Notes: generated from the letters alone by a model not told the origin. DNA of 31,245 nucleotides from JAHIJO01 sp964486075 (GCA_964486075.1 CAZALU010000034.1:1-31245), one strand, 5' to 3'; shown: positions 6,979 through 16,645, counted from the stretch's first letter. Numbers and translations: made by a program.

Positions 6979-7051
6979 TCTGATTTGTAACTACTCAGCG
7001 AAACCACCGTCGGCGGTCGGCGGTGGTTTCGCTGAGTAGTTACTCTGATTT
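6979..7051. repeat. 57-bp perfect palindromic element with 8-bp flanking direct repeat
   Basis: The arms 6987-7009 and 7021-7043 are exact 23-base inverted repeats (GTAACTACTCAGCG... against ...CGCTGAGTAGTTAC) around an 11-base centre. TCTGATTT occurs immediately on both sides (6979-6986 and 7044-7051). This is the structure expected of a small transposed element with an 8-bp target-site duplication. It lies between the DUF2780 ribosome site and any upstream promoter, so the leader RNA would fold into a long stem. CTGAGTAGTTACT recurs at 26797-26809. Confidence 0.75.
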
Positions 7052-7075
7052 ACCAAAGTGGGTTATGTCCGTAAC

Positions 7076-7146
7076 CCAAGGTGGCGCAGGGTTTTCAGCC
7101 GATAGCTGGTCCGTCACGGACGGAATCCCTGCGATCTTGGTTTTTG
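7076..7146 (+). terminator. orphan terminator-like hairpin on the plus strand
   Basis: CCAAG 7076-7080 pairs with CTTGG 7136-7140, and CGCAGGG 7085-7091 pairs with CCCTGCG 7127-7133. The 35-base loop contains a small TCCGT/ACGGA hairpin, and TTTTTG follows at 7141. In the plus direction this reads as an intrinsic terminator, but no plus-strand gene precedes it. It may end an unannotated small RNA or read-through transcript. Confidence 0.4.
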
Positions 7147-7330
7147 TAACTGTTTCGTTCGGATGAGTTGCTAATCGAGATCACATCAGCGCTTCAACGG
7201 CGCGGCCATAAATCTAAAATGTGCCAAGCCATTTTCCGGAATCCCACCATTTGCCCGTCCCGTCGTATCAGGACAAAGGGTCACTTTGTCGCAGACGTGG
7301 CCAACCAAAGCCCGATAGTCTTGCTCGAAT

Positions 7331-9007
7331 TCATCCGTGTGCCACGGGCCGGAACCGGATTCGCCGGGGACGGTCGGCGGCGTCGCCCAGCAGCTGCCGG
7401 CGCTGCTCGTGATAGGCCTCGTAGTTGCCCTCGAACCACGTAACCCGGCTGTCGCCTTCGAAGGCCAGGATGTGGGTCGCGATGCGGTCCAGGAACCAGC
7501 GGTCATGGCTGACCACCACAGCGCAGCCACCGAAATCGGACAGCCCTTCTTCGAGCGCGCGCAGGGTGTTGACGTCGAGATCGTTGGTGGGTTCATCCAG
7601 GAGCAGGAGGTTGCCGCCGCCCCGCAACAGTTTGGCCAGGTGCACCCGGTTGCGCTCGCCGCCCGAGAGTCGGCCGACGAGTTTCTGCTGGTCCGTGCCC
7701 TTAAAATTGAAGCGGCCGCAGTAGGCGCGCCCGTTCATCTGCCGCCCGCCCAGGTCCAGGAATTCCAGTCCGCCGGTGATTTCCTCATAGATCGTACGGC
7801 GGGGGTCCAGGGCGTCCCTGCTCTGGTCCACGTAAGCCGGCACGACCGATGTCCCCAGGGTGAGGCGTCCGGAGGTCACCGGCTCTTGGCCGAGGATCAT
7901 ACGGAAGAGGGTTGTCTTGCCGGCGCCGTTGCCGCCGATCACGCCCACGATGCCCCCGCGGGGCAGGTCGAAATCGACGTTCTCCATCAGCAGACGGTCG
8001 CCAAAGGATTTACTCACGGATTCGGCGCGGACCACCAAGTCGCCCAGCCGGGGGCCCGGCGGAATCTTAATCTCCAGACTTTCCTCGCGCGTGTCCACCT
8101 GCTGGTCGGCTAGTTCTTCGTAGCGTTTCAGGCGGGCCTTGCCTTTGGCTCGGCGGCCCGACGGGTTCAGGCGGACCCAGCTCAGTTCCTGCTCCAGCAA
8201 TTTGCGTCGCGAGGAGGCCTGCTTGCTGTCGCGCGCCATCAGGGCTTGTTTCTGTTCCAGCCATTTCTCGTAATTGCCCTGGTAGGGATAGGCATGTCCG
8301 CCCTCCAGCTCCAGGATCCAGTCGGTGACATTATTCAGGAAGTAGCGGTCGTGCGTCACCACCACCACCGTGCCCTTGAACTTCTTCAGGTACGTTTCGA
8401 GCCAGGCCACTGATTCCGCGTCCAGGTGATTGGTGGGTTCGTCGAGCAACAGGGCGTCAGGATTGGAAATCAGCAGGCGGCAGAGCGCCACCCGGCGTTG
8501 CTCGCCGCCGGAGAGCTTAGCCACCGATGCTTCGCCTGGCGGCAGGCGCAGGGCATCCATTGCCATGGCCACATTATGATCGAGTTCCCAGAGGTCGCGC
8601 TGTTCAATCAGTTCCTGGAGCCGGCCCAACTCGTTGTTAAGTTGTGCCGTTTCGGCCGGCGACGGCTTAGCTCCCAACAGATCACAGGTTGCGTCGTATT
8701 GCTCAAGGATCGCCCGCTCCTTGGCGATGCCTTCCTCGACAATCTCCGTCACAGTTTTGGCGGGGTCCAGTTGCGGTTCCTGGGGCAGATGGCCCAGCTT
8801 GATGCCCCGGGCCACGCGGACTTCGCCCATGACGTCCGTATCCAGCCCGCCGATGATGCGCAGCAGGGAGGATTTACCCGACCCGTTGGCGCCGATCACG
8901 CCGATCTTGGCGCCGAAAAAAAACGCCAGAGTGATATCGTCCAGCACGTTCACGCGGTCGTATTGTTTCGTGACCCGCTGTAGTGAGAATATGTATTCGC
9001 CGGCCAT
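7331..9007 (-). CDS. ettA: energy-dependent translational throttle protein EttA (ABC-F)
   Basis: ABC-F ATPase without membrane domains, 558 residues, collinear with E. coli EttA as I know it. EttA binds the ribosomal E site and gates entry into elongation according to the ATP/ADP ratio. First ABC domain: Walker A GANGSGKSS (39-47), signature LSGGE (165-169), Walker B LLLDE (187-190, followed by PTNHLD). Second: Walker A GGNGAGKTT (358-366), signature LSGGE (447-451), Walker B LLLLDE with PTNDLD (467-478). The charged inter-domain linker (about 240-325) corresponds to the P-site tRNA interaction region. The C-terminal FEGNYEAY and KRIRY-like RRIRFRP ending are typical of EttA. No strong Shine-Dalgarno precedes the ATG. 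A hairpin followed by a U tract lies about 90 bases upstream of the start on the same strand. Confidence 0.96.
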   Translation of the reverse strand: MAGEYIFSLQRVTKQYDRVNVLDDITLAFFFGAKIGVIGANGSGKSSLLRIIGGLDTDVMGEVRVARGIKLGHLPQEPQLDPAKTVTEIVEEGIAKERAILEQYDATCDLLGAKPSPAETAQLNNELGRLQELIEQRDLWELDHNVAMAMDALRLPPGEASVAKLSGGEQRRVALCRLLISNPDALLLDEPTNHLDAESVAWLETYLKKFKGTVVVVTHDRYFLNNVTDWILELEGGHAYPYQGNYEKWLEQKQALMARDSKQASSRRKLLEQELSWVRLNPSGRRAKGKARLKRYEELADQQVDTREESLEIKIPPGPRLGDLVVRAESVSKSFGDRLLMENVDFDLPRGGIVGVIGGNGAGKTTLFRMILGQEPVTSGRLTLGTSVVPAYVDQSRDALDPRRTIYEEITGGLEFLDLGGRQMNGRAYCGRFNFKGTDQQKLVGRLSGGERNRVHLAKLLRGGGNLLLLDEPTNDLDVNTLRALEEGLSDFGGCAVVVSHDRWFLDRIATHILAFEGDSRVTWFEGNYEAYHEQRRQLLGDAADRPRRIRFRPVAHG

Positions 9008-9096
9008 ATAGATTCACAAAATCAAGACAAAGGAAAACACGATGATTGATACATTTAGATAGAAGCTGCTAAATCTGTCCGTAAGTGTTCATCTAT

Positions 9097-9125
9097 AACA
9101 AAAACAGCGGCTTGATTCAAGCCGC
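9097..9125 (-). terminator. hairpin plus U tract upstream of ettA
   Basis: GCGGCTTG 9107-9114 and CAAGCCGC 9118-9125 form an 8-bp stem. On the minus strand it is followed by TGTTTTTGTT (9097-9106). It lies 90 bases upstream of the ettA ATG on the ettA strand. It could stop upstream read-through or act as an attenuator in the ettA leader. No minus-strand gene to its right needs a terminator. Confidence 0.5.
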
Positions 9126-9284
9126 GATTTGCCTGCGCAGCAATTCGCATTGTGGCTGACAATCTTTACTCGACTATGATTATTTCATTAAAAACTGGAT
9201 AAAAACTTGACTTCGGAGTTAGAAATCAACAAGCTTGCATAATACTCAAGTTTTATTAACCCTTAAATCGAGGAGGAAGCCAGG

Positions 9285-10751
9285 ATGAGTTCAATGAATG
9301 CAATGTGGGCAGCATTACAGAACGCATTGGGGGGGCATGTGCCGAAGGTGCTTGGGGCGCTGGCCATCCTGGGGCTGGGCTGGATTTTGGCGGCGGTAGT
9401 GCGGGGCATCATCCGCAAGGGATTGGGCTTTGCGGGCCTGAACAAGCGCTTTACCGAACTGACCGGCCAGACTCTTAACCTTGAAAAAGGCGTTAGCGTA
9501 GCCCTGTTTTGGGTTGTGCTCTTGTTAACGCTGACAGCGGTCTTTAACTCGCTCAATCTGGAAATGGTTTCCAAGCCATTCGCGGCGTTACTGACCCAGT
9601 TGTTCGAATTCGTGCCGCGTCTGCTGGCCGGACTGGTGCTGGCCCTGGTAGCTGCGTTGCTGGCCAGTGTGTTGCGTGCGGTGGTTAAAAAAGCGCTTTC
9701 CAAAACCACGCTGGACGAAAAGCTCTCCCAGCATGCCGATATGGAACCGATCAGCGACAGCCTGAGCCATGCGGCTTTCTGGCTCATAATCTTACTGTTT
9801 GTGCCAGCTATTCTGGGCGCGCTTCAAATGGATGGGCTGCTGAATCCGTTGCGCGCCATGGTCGCCAAGACGCTCGACATCGTGCCCAATGCCGTGGCTG
9901 CGCTCTTGATCGGTGGAGTGGGCTGGATTGTGGCCACCGTGCTGCGCAACCTAACCGCTAACTTACTGCGCACGGCCGGCAGCGACAAGTTTGGCCAGCG
10001 CTCCGGGTTGAATGAGTCGGTCAAGATTTCCCGCGTGGTCGGATTGCTTGTGTTCCTGGTCGTGTTCCTGCCGGCGCTGATCGCGGCGTTCGATGCGCTC
10101 AAGATTGCGGCTATTGCCAAGCCTGCTACGGACATGCTGGCGCTGATGTTGGCGGCGGTGCCCCGCATCATTGCGGCGGCGCTGATTCTGGTCGTCTCCT
10201 GGCTGGTGGCCTCGTTTGCCACCGGGCTGCTGGCTAAACTGTTAGCGGCCATCGGCTGCGATAGTCTGCCCCGGCGCGTGGGGCTTGCCCAGGCCTTCGA
10301 CAAAACCAGCGCGTCGGTCTTTATCGGCCGCGTAGCTTTGTTTTTTGCCATGCTGTTTGCCGCTGTGGAAGCTGCCAACCAGCTCGGCTTTGCGCGGGCG
10401 GGCGACCTGATTGCGACCTTCATCCGCTTTGGTGGCGACATCTTGCTGGGCTCGGTGATCCTGGTGGTCGGGTTCTGGCTGGCCAACCTGGCCTACGCGG
10501 GTATCGATCGTGCCAGTGGACCGCATACCAAGGGCCTGGCGCGCATCGGAAGAATTGCCATCCTGGCGGTGGTGCTGGCCATCGGATTGCGCGCGATGGG
10601 CATTGCCGACACCATCGTGAACCTGGCCTTCGGTCTGACACTCGGGGCGGTGGCGGTGGCGGTGGCGTTGTCCTTCGGGCTGGGCGGGCGCGAGGCGGCC
10701 GGCAAGCTCATGGAACACTGGCTGTCCAAGTTCCGTTCCGATGAGCATTAA
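9285..10751 (+). CDS. MscS-like membrane protein with conserved TM-helix repeats
   Basis: A 488-residue integral membrane protein with about ten hydrophobic segments. It belongs to the bacterial family of repeated conserved TM-helix units (PF05552) related to mechanosensitive channels. Repeated segments of the type PKVLGALAILGLGWILAAVVRGIIRK recur near residues 18, 190, 300 and 380 (helix, Gly-Trp, helix, basic residue). The end, NLAFGLTLGAVAVAVALSFG, resembles the pore-lining MscS TM3 helix with its Ala/Gly pattern. No MscS cytoplasmic beta domain follows, which is normal for this family. AGGAGG (9271-9276) sits eight bases before the ATG. It is followed by a strong hairpin, then the STAS gene. 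Channel function is inferred from family. Confidence 0.82.
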   Translation: MSSMNAMWAALQNALGGHVPKVLGALAILGLGWILAAVVRGIIRKGLGFAGLNKRFTELTGQTLNLEKGVSVALFWVVLLLTLTAVFNSLNLEMVSKPFAALLTQLFEFVPRLLAGLVLALVAALLASVLRAVVKKALSKTTLDEKLSQHADMEPISDSLSHAAFWLIILLFVPAILGALQMDGLLNPLRAMVAKTLDIVPNAVAALLIGGVGWIVATVLRNLTANLLRTAGSDKFGQRSGLNESVKISRVVGLLVFLVVFLPALIAAFDALKIAAIAKPATDMLALMLAAVPRIIAAALILVVSWLVASFATGLLAKLLAAIGCDSLPRRVGLAQAFDKTSASVFIGRVALFFAMLFAAVEAANQLGFARAGDLIATFIRFGGDILLGSVILVVGFWLANLAYAGIDRASGPHTKGLARIGRIAILAVVLAIGLRAMGIADTIVNLAFGLTLGAVAVAVALSFGLGGREAAGKLMEHWLSKFRSDEH

Positions 10752-10763
10752 TCCTGTGGTGTA

Positions 10764-10800
10764 AAGCGCCGGGCGGCAGCAGGAGCGTCGCCCGGCGCTT
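10764..10800 (+). terminator. strong GC hairpin after the MscS-like gene
   Basis: Perfect 12-bp arms AAGCGCCGGGCG (10764-10775) and CGCCCGGCGCTT (10789-10800), 13 bases after the stop codon, followed by ACGCTTTATC. The T tract is weak, so termination may be partial and the STAS gene could be read through. Confidence 0.55.
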
Positions 10801-10836
10801 ACGCTTTATCAAGCTCAGGATAGGACGCTAGCCGGA

Positions 10837-12159
10837 ATGCGTGTTGAGACCCAACTCAATGATCGGCGGCTGGATATCTCGTTCCAGGGGCGTATGGATG
10901 CCTACGCCTGCATCGAGGCCCAGAACATTCTGGATCCCGCCCTTACGACTGACGTCACCAGCGCCGTGGCCGACATGGCGGGGGTGGATTATCTCAGCAG
11001 TGCCGGACTCCGTCTTCTGCTAAGCATCTCCAAAAAACTGCGGCCAAAAGGGGGGGTCCTTGCCGTGGCCGGCGCGCGGGACTATTGCCGGAAGGTGATG
11101 GATCTGGCCGGCTTCGCGCACACGTTTCCCATGTTCGAAACCGCGGCGGCGGCCCGGTCCTTCTGCGATCAGGTTTTGCGGGAAAACCAAAGCCTGGAGT
11201 GCTGGGATCGGCTCGAATGCCTGGACCTGGACGGGGGGCGAGCCCGGGTTTTGCCCGGGAGCGCCGAGCCCGGCGCCGCCGAGATTCTCGGCGACGTGAA
11301 AGACGTTCTCTATGCCCGCGTTACCCCCGCGCAACTATGTTCTAAGCGCTTCTCGGAAACTGAGTATTCGATCGGGTTGGGCGGATTGGGGGACCGGCCG
11401 GAGGATTATTTTCCCCTGATGGGCGAGATGATCACCATCGGAGGCACAATGGTCTGGCTGCCGACCGATGGGCACGATACGCCCGATTTCCTGATCCCGA
11501 AATCCGACCGGGGACAGGTTACCATGCGCACCGGGTTCAACGTCACCCTGGTCGGTGGATTCAACGAGTTGATGATGTACGAGAGCCGGGACCCGGCGGG
11601 TGTCACGGTTGCCCGGCTCTACCGGGATTTGTTTTCCAGCGCCCGCAGGCGCCGACCCGATTTCAAGGGCGTGCTGGCCCTGGGCCTGTGCGCGCAAATG
11701 GCCGAGGTCTATGGATCCGGGATCAAGAAATCGCCGATCTGCGAATTCGCCCCGGCCAACGGCGAGATGGTGACCCATCCGTCCAACGTCAAGGACTGGT
11801 TCGATTTCGACGTCATCTCGCGCCAAACCCGGGTCACCGCGCTGATTTGCGGGATTGGGGCGGACCTGACGGCGGACCTGACGGCCTACGACCAGGACCA
11901 GCTTAACCGGGTATTCTATCTCAACCCGGCCAACACCGGTGACAGGGAGGAGCTGCTTCACAACCACGCCGTGATTTTCAACGAACAACCGCTGCCTTAC
12001 CGCGCGGTCAGCTTGGAGCGGGAGATTGCCGCGGTGGTGGATAACGGCGAGTTCCTCGACATGCGCCATCTGCTGGACCGTTCCACGGTTACCCGCGCCT
12101 TTCTGGGCGTCAGCTACATCCAGGAATTCCGTTCCGATCCGCATGCCGCCGGACGGTAG
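10837..12159 (+). CDS. STAS-domain protein with a ~320-residue unrecognised C-terminal region
   Basis: 440 residues. Residues 1-112 are a STAS (anti-sigma-factor antagonist, SpoIIAA-like) domain: LDISFQGRMDAY, a strand ending AGVDYLSSAGLRLLLSISKKL with the Ser54-Ser55 phosphoacceptor site, then GGVLAVAGARDYCRKVMDLAGF. Such domains bind or release anti-sigma kinases according to Ser phosphorylation. The rest is a long alpha/beta region I cannot assign. It has GDVKDVLYARV, IGLGGLGDRPEDYFPLMGEM, a Cys-containing CAQMAEVYGSG and two near-copies ADLTADLTA (from repeated GCGGACCTGACG in the DNA). The usual PP2C Asp motifs and the HATPase N/G boxes are not evident, so it is neither SpoIIE-like nor a kinase by eye. 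No signal peptide or TM helix is seen. The ribosome site is poor (AGGATAGGA about 13-20 bases upstream). Confidence 0.75.
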   Translation: MRVETQLNDRRLDISFQGRMDAYACIEAQNILDPALTTDVTSAVADMAGVDYLSSAGLRLLLSISKKLRPKGGVLAVAGARDYCRKVMDLAGFAHTFPMFETAAAARSFCDQVLRENQSLECWDRLECLDLDGGRARVLPGSAEPGAAEILGDVKDVLYARVTPAQLCSKRFSETEYSIGLGGLGDRPEDYFPLMGEMITIGGTMVWLPTDGHDTPDFLIPKSDRGQVTMRTGFNVTLVGGFNELMMYESRDPAGVTVARLYRDLFSSARRRRPDFKGVLALGLCAQMAEVYGSGIKKSPICEFAPANGEMVTHPSNVKDWFDFDVISRQTRVTALICGIGADLTADLTAYDQDQLNRVFYLNPANTGDREELLHNHAVIFNEQPLPYRAVSLEREIAAVVDNGEFLDMRHLLDRSTVTRAFLGVSYIQEFRSDPHAAGR

Positions 12160-12276
12160 GCATTGACTGGCGGCAAGTGCAATCGTCAAGTCCTGCCTTG
12201 TCTCCGTCGGTACAACCTGTTCCCACATAGGCGTGATTAGAAAACCAAACTCGAATTGACCCGGATCGGCGATGCA

Positions 12277-12375
12277 ATATTGCAAACCAATCAGTTCCCC
12301 TCCTTGGAGGGACCAGGGGTGGGTTCCCTTAGAACTTCGTCTCGCATTGTTACGTTATTTATCTGAAACACTATA
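12277..12375. repeat. half copy of the 4.5-kb foldback element
   Basis: 99 bases align without gaps to 4606-4704, with five mismatches by eye: four clustered at the centre-right GGGGATG and one in ACGTGATTT. Only the right half is present: no GGTAATTAAC...GGAACCCACC arm lies to the left. It ends at the same CTATA position, 22 bases before the tRNA 3' end. Confidence 0.8.
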
Positions 12376-12397
12376 TTTCGTAGCGGCGGCTCTGCAG

Positions 12398-12472
12398 TGG
12401 TGGGCCGTACAGGATTTGAACCTGTGACTTCCACCGTGTGAGGATGGCACTCTCCCGCTGAGTTAACGGCCC
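12398..12472 (-). tRNA. tRNA-Val (anticodon CAC)
   Basis: Full cloverleaf on the minus strand: acceptor GGGCCGT/ACGGCCC, D stem ACTC/GAGT with AGCGGGA loop, anticodon stem CCATC/GGTGG around loop CTCACAC (anticodon CAC, reading GUG), five-base variable region, T arm ACAGG-TTCAAAT-CCTGT, discriminator A, and genomically encoded CCA. Every stem pairs (one T-G). CAC decodes Val GUG. Confidence 0.96.
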
Positions 12473-12490
12473 TTGTGAAATGACTGCGAT

Positions 12491-12520
12491 AACATGGCCC
12501 AAATAGCGGTGGAGTGTCAA
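12491..12520 (-). promoter_or_regulatory. candidate promoter of tRNA-Val
   Basis: A consensus TTGACA (12515-12520, minus strand) and a weak -10 CATGTT (12491-12496) are separated by 18 bases and end about 18 bases before the mature tRNA 5' end. The -35 is strong; the -10 choice is uncertain. Confidence 0.4.
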
Positions 12521-12573
12521 GCCACTAATCTGTTCTTTTTAGGGTGAGTTGGCATGGGATAGGCGGTTTGAGG

Positions 12574-12600
12574 CTGACACAAGATGGACAAGGCTACAAT
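12574..12600 (+). promoter_or_regulatory. candidate promoter of the Spy-like gene
   Basis: CTGACA (12574-12579) and TACAAT (12595-12600) with a 15-base spacer, 61 bases before the ATG. The spacer is short for sigma70. No envelope-stress (CpxR or sigma E) box could be recognised. Confidence 0.3.
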
Positions 12601-12661
12601 AAAACTGCAGGTTAACCGTTAAAGGGGATGTAATCTTTTAACCAATAAAGGAGGGGAAGCT

Positions 12662-13276
12662 ATGCGAAACTTAAAAACACCGTTGGTTGCCGTGCTGTTG
12701 GCAGGGCTGGTTGCCGGACCGGGAATGGCTGAACAGGCCGCCGCTGGGGGCGCAGGCGATGGCGCCAAACATGAGAAAAGAGCCATGCGCGCCAAGTGCG
12801 AACAAGCTAAACATCAAGAACAGAAAGGAGTCGGCCACGGGTTAGTCGACGAGCTGGGGTTGTCCTCCAATAAAGCTGCGGAAGTAAAAAACATGATGAA
12901 CGAGACTCGTCGAACCATGCTCAGGTTGCGGGGCGAACGCGATAAGGCCCAAGGCGAGTTAGAGCAATTGTACAAGGCTGACCAACTTGATGAAAAAGCC
13001 ATCACGGATGCCTCCGATAAATTGGCGCAGATAAATTCGGATTTGACCGTTGCTATGACCAAGGGGCGCTTGGCGGTTAATTCAGCGCTTACTTCCGAGC
13101 AGCGAGCGCGCATGCGTGAGTATCGGCAGAACGCGATGGAGCGTTTTAAAAAGACCCGCGAAGCGCGCAATGGCGAAGGGCGCGACAAGCAGGAAAAACG
13201 AGACAAGCAGGAAAAGCATGAGAAACGCGGCGCCGGACGCGGCCTGTCCGATGGCAAAACGGATACGGGCGAATAG
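12662..13276 (+). CDS. Spy/CpxP-like periplasmic protein
   Basis: A 204-residue exported protein with a signal peptide (RNLK, hydrophobic core, cleavage after GMA at about residue 23). The mature part is almost wholly helical and highly charged. Its pattern fits Spy/CpxP (LTXXQ) proteins: VDELGLSSNKAAEVKNMM, then LEQLYKADQLDEKAITDASDKL, then LTSEQRARMREYR. Family members are periplasmic chaperones or metal/envelope-stress sensors. The C-terminus is a Lys/Glu/Arg tail with two near-identical six-codon units (RDKQEK) from an 18-base tandem repeat, and is probably disordered. AGGAGG lies eight bases before the ATG. It converges on murA with a 29-base gap. The exact role (chaperone or metal sensing) is not decidable here. 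Confidence 0.75.
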   Translation: MRNLKTPLVAVLLAGLVAGPGMAEQAAAGGAGDGAKHEKRAMRAKCEQAKHQEQKGVGHGLVDELGLSSNKAAEVKNMMNETRRTMLRLRGERDKAQGELEQLYKADQLDEKAITDASDKLAQINSDLTVAMTKGRLAVNSALTSEQRARMREYRQNAMERFKKTREARNGEGRDKQEKRDKQEKHEKRGAGRGLSDGKTDTGE

Positions 13277-13305
13277 CCGGCAGGCGATGGCGCAGGAATG
13301 TGAAT

Positions 13306-14580
13306 TTATTTCTCGCGAGTTATGGCGGCGCCCAGGGCCCGCAGACGTTCTTCAATCCGCTCATAGCCGCGGTCAATGACCTGCGCGTTTTCGATGACGC
13401 TCTCACCCTTGGCGCACAAGGCCGCGATCAGCATGGCCATGCCGGCGCGAATGTCCGGGCCGGCCATGCGCAAGGCGTGCAGGCGTGCAGGACCGATAAC
13501 CACCACGCGGTGCGGATCGCAAGGCACGATTCGCGCTCCCATGTCAATCAGGCGATCCACGAATACCATTCGACTTTCGAACATTTTTTCGAAAAACAGG
13601 ACCGTGCCCCGGGATTGGGTGCCGGCCACTATGGCCACGCTCATAAGATCGGATGGGAAGCTGGGCCAGGGTCCGTCTTCGATTTTGGGTATTGCCAGAC
13701 CGAAATCGCTTTGCACCCGCGGTTTCCTGTGCGCCGTCAGTTGCAGGGCGTCGTCGGTCATCTGCAAGTTCATGCCCAGGATCCGGAACGGACGCAGGAT
13801 CGGGGCAAGCAAATCCGGTGTCACATTGGGAATGGTAAGTTCGCCGCCGGTTACGGCGGCGGCGGCCAGGAAGCTCCCTATTTCCACGTGGTCCGGCGCC
13901 ACCGCATGCGCGGCCCCTTGCAGCGCAGCAACTCCTTGAACGGTTATATGATTGGTACCCATGCCGACGATGCGCGCCCCCATGCTGTTCAGCAGGACGC
14001 AAAGGTCCTGGACATGCGGCTCGCAGGCGGCATTAAAAATCGTGGTTGCGCCTTTGGCCAGGGTTGCGGCCATTAAAATATTTTCGGTGGCGGTGACACT
14101 TGCTTCATCCAGCAGGATCTCGGCGCCGCGCAGTTCCTTGCGACGAAATGTGTAATTTTCGCCGCCGGCTATCTCGACTCCCAGCGCGCGCAAGCCCAGA
14201 AAATGTGTATCCACGCGGCGGCGGCCGATAATGTCGCCGCCGGGCGGATAAAGGGTCGCCTGCCGGTGCCGGGCCAGCAGGGGGCCGGCGAACAGGATCG
14301 AAGAGCGAACACGGTGACAGAGTTCGCGGTCGAGCCGTTGCTTGCGCAGGCCGGCGGCGCAGAGTTTCACGGTATGCCCGCTACGTTGCACGCTGACGCC
14401 GATGTCGTCCAGGATTTCCAGCATCGTGGACACGTCTTCGATCAGGGGGACGTTGGTCAATTCCAGCGGCTCATCCGTGAGCAGGCAGGCGGCCAGCATG
14501 GGCAGGACCGCGTTTTTATTGCCGGAAGGCTGGAAAATGCCGCCCAGCTTTTGCTTGCCCTGGATGATGAAACGCGACAT
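13306..14580 (-). CDS. murA: UDP-N-acetylglucosamine 1-carboxyvinyltransferase MurA, Asp active-site variant
   Basis: First committed enzyme of peptidoglycan synthesis; it transfers enolpyruvate from PEP to UDP-GlcNAc in the cytoplasm. 424 residues, normal length, full inside-out alpha/beta barrel. Lys22-Asn23 lie in SGNKNAVLP. The loop that usually reads GGCAIGxRPVDxH is GGDIIGRRRVDTH, so Asp116 replaces the PEP-adduct Cys. Other landmarks are SVTATENILMAATLAKG, HVEIGSFLAAAAVTGG, FPSDLMS and the C-terminal IDRGYERIEERLRALGA. The Cys-to-Asp change is known in Mycobacterium, Chlamydia and Borrelia MurA and makes the enzyme insensitive to fosfomycin; this is expected here. The ATG follows the tkt stop by one base and has no clear ribosome site of its own, so translation is probably coupled to tkt. 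Confidence 0.96.
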   Translation of the reverse strand: MSRFIIQGKQKLGGIFQPSGNKNAVLPMLAACLLTDEPLELTNVPLIEDVSTMLEILDDIGVSVQRSGHTVKLCAAGLRKQRLDRELCHRVRSSILFAGPLLARHRQATLYPPGGDIIGRRRVDTHFLGLRALGVEIAGGENYTFRRKELRGAEILLDEASVTATENILMAATLAKGATTIFNAACEPHVQDLCVLLNSMGARIVGMGTNHITVQGVAALQGAAHAVAPDHVEIGSFLAAAAVTGGELTIPNVTPDLLAPILRPFRILGMNLQMTDDALQLTAHRKPRVQSDFGLAIPKIEDGPWPSFPSDLMSVAIVAGTQSRGTVLFFEKMFESRMVFVDRLIDMGARIVPCDPHRVVVIGPARLHALRMAGPDIRAGMAMLIAALCAKGESVIENAQVIDRGYERIEERLRALGAAITREK

Positions 14581-14581
14581 G

Positions 14582-16576
<1,995 letters not shown>

Positions 16577-16645
16577 TGTAATCTCCCGAATGAGTTAATA
16601 GAACATTAAGAATCTATTGAAGTGGTCGCGGGATGTAAAGACTCT

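Larger units (their letters stand above)
6960..7330. other. gap between the DUF2780 gene start and the ettA stop
   Basis: No gene is seen in this 371-base stretch. It contains the palindrome with flanking direct repeat, a small GGGTTA/TAACCC hairpin (7060-7077) and a terminator-like hairpin with a T tract on the plus strand. Open frames across its right part are antisense to ettA and carry no start signals. Confidence 0.5.
12160..12661. other. intergenic stretch with repeat half-copy and tRNA gene
   Basis: Between the STAS and Spy-like genes there is no protein gene. The stretch carries the repeat half-copy, tRNA-Val on the minus strand and candidate promoters for the tRNA and the Spy-like gene, all listed separately. 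Nothing recognisable is seen in 12160-12276. Confidence 0.6.

Noticed and set aside
7337..8113. 258-residue frame antisense to ettA
   Set aside because: Overlaps conserved ABC motifs of ettA on the other strand and has no supporting features.
9207..9243. Promoter for the MscS-like gene from TTGACT and CATAAT
   Set aside because: The spacing is 25 bases, too long for a sigma70 promoter.
10949..12159. SpoIIE-type PP2C phosphatase or HATPase domain in the STAS protein
   Set aside because: No DGxG-type Asp motifs or N/G boxes are visible, so no enzyme is claimed.
11335..12285. 316-residue frame antisense to the STAS gene
   Set aside because: The sense frame shows a genuine STAS domain; the antisense product is low-complexity in character and its start lies in repeat DNA.
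13300..14076. 258-residue frame antisense to murA
   Set aside because: Shadow of the conserved murA frame; no motif and no ribosome site.
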